Positions 1 to 6,079 of a stretch of 9,989 bases of DNA are shown here, piece by piece (the first letter of the stretch is position 1; every line of letters begins with the position of its first letter). The notes under the pieces were generated by a model, which saw nothing but the letters and a program-made list of their open reading frames with translations, did not search any database and was not told the DNA's origin. The stretch comes from Thermoplasmatota archaeon (GTDB lineage: Archaea; Thermoplasmatota; Penumbrarchaeia; Penumbrarchaeales; Penumbrarchaeaceae): contig JAUVLN010000051.1 of the NCBI GenBank assembly GCA_030600725.1, positions 1-9,989 of the forward strand. The letters are read 5' to 3'. Position numbers and translations under genes: made by a program.

Positions 1-444
1 ATGGACGGTACGGACAGAAGGATCCTGGACCATCTTCAGAAAAAGGGGCGGGATTCCTATCGTGAGATCGCAAGGAGCCTTCGCCTATCTCCTGCAACGG
101 TAATGAAGAGGGTCAAGAGGCTGGAAGCCAGTGGTGTCATAATCGGATACGGGGCCTTTGTCGATCTGGAGAAAGCGGGATTCAACCTGCATGTCATAGT
201 GGATGTGAGGGTTGCCAACGGAAAGCTCCATCAGATCGAGGGAAAGATCGCAAAACACCCCAACGTTCTGGCCGTGTACGATAACACCGGTCCATTCGAT
301 TCCACGGTAATTGCAAGCTTTAAGAAACGGTCTACCCTGGACAGGTTTCTAAAGAGGCTTCAGGCATACGATTTCGTGGAGAGGACCGAGACGAAATTGA
401 TCCTCAATACGATACAAAAACAGGGTTTAACGCTGGGTAGATAA
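1..444 (+). CDS. Lrp/AsnC family transcriptional regulator
   Basis: A 147-residue protein with the two-domain layout of the Lrp/AsnC (feast/famine) family. An N-terminal winged helix-turn-helix spans about residues 4-50: the opening TDRRILDHLQKKGRDSYREI is typical, and the recognition helix lies in SPATVMKRVKRLEASGVI. A C-terminal RAM (AsnC_trans_reg) effector and oligomerisation domain spans about 62-137, with the familiar TGPFD turn at 96-100. Family members bind DNA as dimers or octamers and sense amino acids or other small metabolites; the ligand here cannot be read from sequence. The length is normal for the family. The window begins exactly at this ATG and residue 4 already enters the canonical helix, so the start is probably right, but the promoter lies outside the window. 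It converges on the minus-strand unit with only 3 bp between the stop codons, so its target is more likely elsewhere or upstream. Confidence 0.93.
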   Translation: MDGTDRRILDHLQKKGRDSYREIARSLRLSPATVMKRVKRLEASGVIIGYGAFVDLEKAGFNLHVIVDVRVANGKLHQIEGKIAKHPNVLAVYDNTGPFDSTVIASFKKRSTLDRFLKRLQAYDFVERTETKLILNTIQKQGLTLGR

Positions 445-447
445 TGC

Positions 448-924
448 TCAACCGATCCTCTCGATGAAAACGATGTTCATCGTATCCTCGACCGTGTGGT
501 AACCAAAGTCCTTCGAGATCTTGCCCGAGCTTCCCCTGAAGCTGATCTCGATCTCGATCAGGTACTCCCAGTATTGGCTGCCTACGAAGTCCAGTTTCAA
601 CTCGGCGTTCTCCTTTCTCTGGAGGATCATTGAACTGGATTCGTGGTGCGCCATCTCCGACCCGTTCACGATCGTAACGGTGTATCTGCAGTAAAGGTCC
701 CTTATCTCCCTGTTTCCCCAGTTCGTCAGGAGGATATTCACGTGGATGAGACCCCCGGTACCCCCCCCACCCGTCGCCTCATGGTAAACCGTCCTGACCT
801 CGAGATCCGTTCTCGGGATCAACCATTGATATGAAACAACACCTGCGAGGATCAGAAGAAGGACGATAAGCGGGATCATCCACTTTCTGTTTTCCCTCGA
901 TCCGTGCCCATCCAGATCATCCAC
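448..924 (-). CDS. Small single-span membrane protein with CARDB/Ig-like outer domain
   Basis: A 158-residue protein of unknown function. A short charged N-terminus (1-15) precedes one strong membrane segment at about 16-36 (MIPLIVLLLILAGVVSYQW). The remaining ~120 residues alternate like beta strands and contain a pattern typical of CARDB-like Ig folds (IHVNILLTNWGNREIRDLYC at 60-79, then LKLDFVG and YLIEIEISF). I infer an anchored extracytoplasmic domain. It overlaps the end of the large upstream gene by 8 bp, so the two are almost certainly co-transcribed and translationally coupled. The start is uncertain: the GTG used here lies inside the Shine-Dalgarno match GGAGGTG, which is too close for normal initiation. 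The ATG at codon 16 (base 879) is a good alternative and would begin directly at the membrane segment. A run of eight G (coding strand) falls at codons 52-55. Confidence 0.72.
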   Translation of the reverse strand: MDDLDGHGSRENRKWMIPLIVLLLILAGVVSYQWLIPRTDLEVRTVYHEATGGGGTGGLIHVNILLTNWGNREIRDLYCRYTVTIVNGSEMAHHESSSMILQRKENAELKLDFVGSQYWEYLIEIEISFRGSSGKISKDFGYHTVEDTMNIVFIERIG

Positions 925-3900
925 CTCCGAATATAGAACCGAGTGACCAGTACCAGAAGGTAATCATCGGAGCCGGTAGTACCGTATTACCATCCCCCGA
1001 ACTGAGGTCAACCACGGTCGAGTCCCTGGTGATCGATACTCCCGTGGCGACAGGGATCCCCAGGATCGTCTTTTTCTTCAATGTGATCAGGAAGATATTC
1101 GGTGATATATCCCTCCCCCCTTGATGGATATCTCCGGACAACCTCACCTGCAGACCACCACCCCTGGTATCATCGATCCTGAAGATAGGATACACTCCCC
1201 AGAGCATGTCTATACTCATTTTCATGTGTTCAAGGTCCTCCGCGAGTATCTGCAGTGAGGTTATGGTGAAGCTCTTCATGGTGGGTATCCTGTCCATCTC
1301 GATCGAGAGGAAGGATATGCCGTCGCTGTCGATGACATATTCATCGCCTGTGTAGTATGTCCTCGTATTGCCTATGTCCTCTCCATAGATCTGATATCGC
1401 CCTCTCTGCCCGACCCCGGAGCCGTCGTAACTTATGAACATATCCAGTTTGGACGATGAGGTCCCCAGCGTTAACTCCGGCAGACCCTGAAGTGGGAAAG
1501 GGTCTTGGATCGAGAAGGTGGGGTTCTGGACCATGGATATGCTGAACTCAAGTGGTATATCACCGAACACGGCATAGATCTGGGACCATCTCCCATCCAG
1601 ATATTTCAGGATCTTGAAGTAGAGGTACTCTATCTCCCGAGATGCGGTGTAATCCAGTTCGATACCATCCTCCAGGCTGGCATTGAGCCGGAGGGATGAG
1701 GGTATTCTCGGTAGATACATCTGCCTGACGGAGAGGATGGGTGATGCCTTTCTAAGGGTACTTAACATCGGACCAAGGGTAATGGGTTCCCCGGCCATGT
1801 CGGTGATATCCACTCCCAGATCGATGATCATTCGGCCGCCGATGCTCAGGTTCGTAACGATATGCATGTCCGCCTTGAGGTTCATCCCCTTTTTCAACTC
1901 TGTCAGATAGAGCGATATATCCCTATCCTGGACACCCGAGGTTCTGATAAGCATCCAGTCGTGATCCGGGCTGTAGCCTTCCAGATCGAACCTTGCGGAC
2001 ATCGTCTCGCTCGAGAAGGACAGGTCTATCTCTCCCATGGCGGGCATGCCCTGCAGGAAGATCCTACCCTTAAGGGAACCTTCCTTTCCCGAACCCACCT
2101 GTTCTATCCAGATGCCGTGGGTCCAGTGAGGATCGGGAATATCGTGGTCCCCCCTCTTTTCTATCTCCATGATAAGGTCCATGTGGCTGTCCTTGTGCGC
2201 CAGGTCCCATTGTATGGATAGATCGGTTGAGTATGTGCCGACAGCATCCGTGAGGCTTTCGGATAATCCCGATACAACGGTCAGGATATCCTGTGCAATG
2301 ATGGAGAATGAGAATAACAGGTCTGCATATTCGGTGATAGACTGGATCCCCGCCAGGTCCGGGAATGCGAATTCGGGCCTGTCAAGTATGGTGTTGAGAT
2401 TGATATGGGTATTCGCGGGAAGGGGTTTGAATACGCATATCAGATCAAGTTCGGAGTCGGCATCCTCCACTATTGCGTAGAAATTCGCCTCGGCTGCAGT
2501 CGAGATGTTGATGAAGGGTAAGGATCCATTATAATAGGCAAGTGCCTTTAGCCGGTTGATCCTGAAACCCATGGCACAGGATCCATTCTCGATCCTGACG
2601 GATACGAAGTTCCTCTCGACCATGGAGAACGGGGGTAACGATGTACTGTTGGAAACGAAGAGCTCAACGGCCCCCACGGATCCTCCATCCACCGAGATGT
2701 CGACAAGCCCGCCTCCCTTTTCAATAGTTATGCCGGATGGTATGTCAATGATATTGACATCAAAGAGAATGCCATCCTCCCTCAGGTGGTATCTCAGTGC
2801 ACCCAGGTCGTCCGCCTTGCCCCCGTTGGTCCCACGATAGGTTATCATGGTCGAGGATGTCTTGATATCGATCCGGGATGGAGGCTCCACCAGTTCCAGG
2901 GTGGAGATCCTCGATCCATCCAGGGCCACGATCTTGATCGCTCCGGCATCCTCGATCATGATCGACATCTCGTTCCGGTCCATGAACCGTGTGCTGTAGT
3001 GGGAGACATCCTCAACATGTAGTGAAATGGCCGTATCGCCGTTATCCTGTACGTAGAATCCGATCAGGTTTCCACTACCCTTGATATATTTATCATTCGA
3101 ATAACTGTAATCCACGGAGCCGATCTTCTCCCCGAAGCAGTCTATCGTCGTCCATCCTTTGTTTCCCGGGAGGTCCTTGACCGATCTTGGGACCTCTCGC
3201 AGGATGGTTCCGATACGGTAGAACCTGCTCGAGGTCTGTCCCATGAATACGTCCAGGATGCTGCCAGTGATGGTGGATACCGACCCATCCTCCGTCTCGA
3301 AAGGGACGGAGGATGTGGTCTGGATATGAACCTGTGGAGGGACATCCTCGATGATCAGCTCCATCACGTCGGGAACTCCCAGAGGGGCCCCCTTCGTCCA
3401 GTTCCTGTAGTATGATTCCTTCAGGATGAACATGTCGATCCCCTCGGGTGTGACTATGTCCACGATGGTCTCGTTCTTCCCATCCCTCTCCTGCGCGGAG
3501 ATGTTTATGATCAGATTGGTGGGAAGCACCGGGATCGAGAATTGGGCGTCAACGAGGTCATCTCCGAACTCCGCGTATCTGAGTGTGAACGAGAGTGTAT
3601 CGGAGAGATCGTTCCCTTCAGGGCCTGCTCTCCATTCGATCCCGTCGATCTGTGAGCCCATGTCCATGACCTTCAGGATCAACCTTCCGTGATCGATGAC
3701 CCTCTCGTGTGATGGGTCCCTTGCAAGATCAAGGTTCAGATAGGCCATGTCGCGGAGGGTCCGGTCCTGGACCCTCATGACCGAGATATAGATGTCAAAG
3801 CCCACAGGAGGTGTGTCGAAATCATATGAGATCGTGTATGGTCCCATTATCTCCAGGAAGTTCATATCTTGAAGATCGATACTGCCCGAAAGCAGCTGTG

Positions 3901-4870
3901 CAATGATCGTCGTATCCGGCTTGGCAGTCCACTTCTTTGCCAGTAGTTTAACCTCTAGTCGGTCCTGGAACGTTTCCAGGCCGAAACCTATAGACCATAG
4001 ATAGTTTTTCCCCTCATAGGAGATCCCCTTGACGAAGTAGATGCTTCCTCCCGTGTCGGATGAACCATTCGTCGTATCGAGCGCCTCAACCTCCATCTTA
4101 AGGCCAGCGTTTTGAAAACTTATCGTGGGAGGTATGAGGGTAACATCCCAATCCCTCTCCAATAGGTCCCTTGCAAATGTCATTCTTGCCCTGAGGTCAT
4201 AACCGTCGGGATCCCCGGTATCCGGATCGGCATCCACATCGATATACAGCCATTTATCCAGGGCGGAATCGGTGAAAAGGCCGATCCTCGGGACAATGGA
4301 TCCCAGGTTCCAGGTCTCGTTATCATCGACATCGGTAAAGACCAGGTAGTTGAAAGTGCCCTGGTTGCTCAAGGGCGACGGGAGCAGCCAATCAAGGACC
4401 TCGGTATTGTTGATGATGGGATGTGAGTTCAGCGCGTCGAATATTACAGGGCTCTTTGTAAGAGGCTCATCATATGTGATCCTCTCGATGTTGAATGAGG
4501 AGGTATCTGTCGGTTCAAAGTCATATTCCCGGGTGGATATGCCTCCAAGGGTGGTTTCAACGCTCTTTACCACCTCCTCATCATCCACCCTGGTCTCCTG
4601 TTCATCGATAAGCCGGGATATCCTGTCGAATATTCCGTAATCCGGTGAGGAGGAACGGTCCTCGCCCACAACGGTCTGGTCCACAGGGAACATGAGGTTT
4701 ACGGTTAGAAGTAGGACCACAATGAACAGGGGAAGCGTCCCGGACCTCATGTTCCATTTTTTACCCCTGTCCGAGATCGGGGTTGTGGACCGGCGCCTAT
4801 AGAGAGGTGGAGCTCTTATTGTGCCCGAGCCCCTTTTCGCGGATATGCCTCTGTATCCGGATCGTAACAT
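917..4870 (-). CDS. Very large exported or membrane-anchored beta-rich protein, function unknown
   Basis: About 1317 residues from the ATG at 4870; I do not recognise the family. That ATG is chosen because GGGAGG lies 6 nt upstream. The frame stays open to a TTG at 4975 without such support, and an ATG at 4750 would give a textbook signal peptide (MRSGTLPLFIVVLLLTVNL). With the 4870 start, a basic 40-residue N-terminus (including YRRRS) precedes the hydrophobic segment at about 46-61. The rest is predicted outside the cell: there is no other clear membrane span, at least ten N-x-S/T sequons and only a few cysteines. An Asp-rich patch at about 211-225 (DVDADPDTGDPDGYD) resembles a calcium-binding loop. 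A strand motif of the form hydrophobic-Pro-x-x-hydrophobic-x-hydrophobic-x-x-Ser recurs roughly ten times between about 446 and 1205, suggesting repeated beta units. The C-terminus is aromatic and hydrophobic (ITFWYWSLGSIFGGG). The small membrane protein overlaps its stop and is a likely partner. Confidence 0.82.
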   Translation of the reverse strand: MLRSGYRGISAKRGSGTIRAPPLYRRRSTTPISDRGKKWNMRSGTLPLFIVVLLLTVNLMFPVDQTVVGEDRSSSPDYGIFDRISRLIDEQETRVDDEEVVKSVETTLGGISTREYDFEPTDTSSFNIERITYDEPLTKSPVIFDALNSHPIINNTEVLDWLLPSPLSNQGTFNYLVFTDVDDNETWNLGSIVPRIGLFTDSALDKWLYIDVDADPDTGDPDGYDLRARMTFARDLLERDWDVTLIPPTISFQNAGLKMEVEALDTTNGSSDTGGSIYFVKGISYEGKNYLWSIGFGLETFQDRLEVKLLAKKWTAKPDTTIIAQLLSGSIDLQDMNFLEIMGPYTISYDFDTPPVGFDIYISVMRVQDRTLRDMAYLNLDLARDPSHERVIDHGRLILKVMDMGSQIDGIEWRAGPEGNDLSDTLSFTLRYAEFGDDLVDAQFSIPVLPTNLIINISAQERDGKNETIVDIVTPEGIDMFILKESYYRNWTKGAPLGVPDVMELIIEDVPPQVHIQTTSSVPFETEDGSVSTITGSILDVFMGQTSSRFYRIGTILREVPRSVKDLPGNKGWTTIDCFGEKIGSVDYSYSNDKYIKGSGNLIGFYVQDNGDTAISLHVEDVSHYSTRFMDRNEMSIMIEDAGAIKIVALDGSRISTLELVEPPSRIDIKTSSTMITYRGTNGGKADDLGALRYHLREDGILFDVNIIDIPSGITIEKGGGLVDISVDGGSVGAVELFVSNSTSLPPFSMVERNFVSVRIENGSCAMGFRINRLKALAYYNGSLPFINISTAAEANFYAIVEDADSELDLICVFKPLPANTHINLNTILDRPEFAFPDLAGIQSITEYADLLFSFSIIAQDILTVVSGLSESLTDAVGTYSTDLSIQWDLAHKDSHMDLIMEIEKRGDHDIPDPHWTHGIWIEQVGSGKEGSLKGRIFLQGMPAMGEIDLSFSSETMSARFDLEGYSPDHDWMLIRTSGVQDRDISLYLTELKKGMNLKADMHIVTNLSIGGRMIIDLGVDITDMAGEPITLGPMLSTLRKASPILSVRQMYLPRIPSSLRLNASLEDGIELDYTASREIEYLYFKILKYLDGRWSQIYAVFGDIPLEFSISMVQNPTFSIQDPFPLQGLPELTLGTSSSKLDMFISYDGSGVGQRGRYQIYGEDIGNTRTYYTGDEYVIDSDGISFLSIEMDRIPTMKSFTITSLQILAEDLEHMKMSIDMLWGVYPIFRIDDTRGGGLQVRLSGDIHQGGRDISPNIFLITLKKKTILGIPVATGVSITRDSTVVDLSSGDGNTVLPAPMITFWYWSLGSIFGGG

Positions 4871-4876
4871 GCTGGT

Positions 4877-4882
4877 CCTCCC
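4877..4882 (-). promoter_or_regulatory. Shine-Dalgarno site deciding the start of the large exported protein
   Basis: On the minus strand this reads GGGAGG, followed by a 6-nt spacer (ACCAGC) and ATG at 4870. It is the best ribosome-binding match in the 5' part of this frame. It favours 4870 over the TTG at 4975, and over the ATG at 4750, whose nearest match (AGGGG) is 13 nt away. Confidence 0.6.
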
Positions 4883-4918
4883 GAAAATGCTTCCGTTGAT
4901 AAGTAAAGGTGTGAGCCC

Positions 4919-4925
4919 TAATAAA
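4919..4925 (-). promoter_or_regulatory. Putative TATA box for the large-protein operon
   Basis: The minus strand reads GTTTATTAGG here. An archaeal start site about 25 nt downstream would fall near 4897, giving a leader of about 27 nt that contains the GGGAGG site. The position fits, but the match is only moderate. The stronger AT block at 4991-5012 could also serve this strand. Confidence 0.35.
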
Positions 4926-4999
4926 CTGTGGCGTCGCCTTATCTCGGAGTGAGAACATCTCAGGCGGAGATCCAACAGACGATGACCAACACATAATTA

Positions 5000-5010
5000 T
5001 TTTTAAATAT
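5000..5010 (+). promoter_or_regulatory. TATA box of mevalonate kinase (leaderless transcript)
   Basis: The sequence TTTTTAAATAT is centred about 22-24 nt upstream of the ATG at 5027, the usual distance from an archaeal TATA box to the transcription start. No Shine-Dalgarno match lies between it and the ATG (GGCAATCAAGTTGT). Together these point to a leaderless or near-leaderless mRNA. This is inferred from spacing only. Confidence 0.6.
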
Positions 5011-5026
5011 ATGGCAATCAAGTTGT

Positions 5027-5974
5027 ATGATAGAGTCCTCCTCACCCGCAAAGGCGATCCTGTTCGGGGAACATGCGGTTCTATACGGTAAACCCGCTAT
5101 TGCGGTGTCCCTCGACAGAAGAATGACGATCAGGGTCGTACGGTCGGAGAGGTACTCCGTGGACAGAAGGCCTCTTTCTATCCGGAGGAACAGGTATGTG
5201 AAGTGGGCACTGGAGAACCTCTATGATGGGCCTCCTCTTGCAGTTACCACCTCCTCCTCGATCCCCTCCGCATCGGGCCTGGGCTCCTCGGCTGCGCTAT
5301 CCTGTTCAGTAGCCGCAGCCATAGGGCAGATCGGCGGAGGGATATCCAACGAGAGCTGCGCAAGCGATGCCTTCGATATCGAATACAACGTGCAGGGAAG
5401 GGCCTCTCCCACGGACACCTCAGCTTCCACTCACGGGGGGGGAATCCTCGTATCATTCAAGGAGGAGGATGAACGTCTCTGGTCCCTGTCCAAGGGTGAC
5501 AGGACCTGGCATGTGCATAATCTGCCGATACCACCGATGACCCTGGTAGTGGGATTCACCAGAAAACCCTCCGTAACACCGATCCAGGTTGAGAAGGTGG
5601 CGAATTTCTACAATAAGTCCAGATTCGCCAGGGAGACGATAGAGGAGATAGGCGACCTGGTGTGGGATGCGGTGAAGGCCCTGAAGGGTCGGGATCTGGT
5701 ACGGGTGGGAGAGCTGATGGACAGGAACAACTCCCTGCTGACCATCCTTGGAGTTAATTCCAGGGAGCTTCAGAAACTGAAGGATGCCGCAGCCCCGCAT
5801 TCCTACGGAGCCAAATTGACAGGAGCGGGTGGTGGTGGTTCGATGATCGCCTTGACCGATAGGCCCGAGGAGGTTGCGGGTTCGATCGAGAGGAGGGGAG
5901 GTGTACCCTTTATCGTTTCTATCTCCGAAAAGGGAGTATCAGCCTCGGGAAGGATCGATCACGATGGTCATTAA
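5027..5974 (+). CDS. mvk: Mevalonate kinase (GHMP kinase family)
   Basis: A 315-residue cytosolic enzyme that phosphorylates mevalonate to 5-phosphomevalonate with ATP, feeding archaeal isoprenoid lipid synthesis. All three GHMP motifs are present. Motif 1 is PAKAILFGEHAVLYG at 7-21, with the substrate lysine K9 and E15. Motif 2 is the phosphate-binding loop PSASGLGSSAA at 80-90. Motif 3 is KLTGAGGGGSM at 263-273. E109 and D120 (in GRASPTDTS) have the same 11-residue spacing as the Mg-binding Glu and catalytic Asp of characterised mevalonate kinases. The length matches archaeal members. FGEHAVLYGKPAIA and the motif 2 form separate it from phosphomevalonate kinase, homoserine kinase and the Thermoplasma-type mevalonate 3-kinases. 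It is divergent from the large-protein unit and probably leaderless. A run of eight G at 5435-5442 (THGGGIL) is the only odd point, and the frame is intact across it. Confidence 0.95.
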   Translation: MIESSSPAKAILFGEHAVLYGKPAIAVSLDRRMTIRVVRSERYSVDRRPLSIRRNRYVKWALENLYDGPPLAVTTSSSIPSASGLGSSAALSCSVAAAIGQIGGGISNESCASDAFDIEYNVQGRASPTDTSASTHGGGILVSFKEEDERLWSLSKGDRTWHVHNLPIPPMTLVVGFTRKPSVTPIQVEKVANFYNKSRFARETIEEIGDLVWDAVKALKGRDLVRVGELMDRNNSLLTILGVNSRELQKLKDAAAPHSYGAKLTGAGGGGSMIALTDRPEEVAGSIERRGGVPFIVSISEKGVSASGRIDHDGH

Positions 5975-6038
5975 GATCGAATCCGGATCCGATCATAAGG
6001 TTGGAGGCATGTTCTGTTTCATCCAAATGATTAAATAA
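5964..6038 (+). pseudogene. Micro-ORF overlapping the mvk stop, possible remnant of an isopentenyl phosphate kinase start
   Basis: An ATG at 5964 overlaps the last 11 bp of mvk and opens a 24-codon frame beginning MVIKIESGSDHK and ending TAA at 6036-6038. In many archaea, isopentenyl phosphate kinase follows mevalonate kinase and starts with a pattern like M-(V/I)-(I/L)-K-(I/L)-G-G-S. The first five residues and the later Ser resemble this, but the similarity is only a few residues long and could be chance. If real, the kinase gene was lost here and only its coupled start remains. Confidence 0.2.
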
Positions 6039-6040
6039 TT
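6031..6040 (+). promoter_or_regulatory. TATA box of the GRAM/SHOCT protein gene
   Basis: TTAAATAATT lies in the 105-bp gap after mvk. Transcription starting about 25 nt downstream (near 6060) would leave a leader of about 20 nt, with a weak AGGG ribosome-binding match 5 nt before the ATG at 6080. So this gene has its own promoter and need not depend on read-through from mvk. Confidence 0.55.
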
Positions 6041-6079
6041 ATCGAGAACATCCGGATAACCCCACGGGAAAGGGTTACC

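Noticed and set aside
1862..2480. Plus-strand open frames opposite the large exported protein
   Set aside because: They are antisense to a long coherent frame, have no domain pattern and no promoter or ribosome-binding site; open frames of this kind are expected opposite long genes of this composition.
4871..4975. Extension of the large protein to the TTG at 4975
   Set aside because: It starts with TTG, has no ribosome-binding match, and the added 35 residues look unlike the rest; the ATG at 4870 has GGGAGG 6 nt upstream.
5221..5800. Minus-strand open frames opposite mevalonate kinase
   Set aside because: They are shadows of a gene with all three GHMP motifs; no independent support.
5027..5974. 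Mevalonate 3-kinase or phosphomevalonate kinase
   Set aside because: The full mevalonate kinase motif set, with K9, E109 and D120 correctly spaced, fits mevalonate 5-kinase; Thermoplasma-type 3-kinases lack this pattern.
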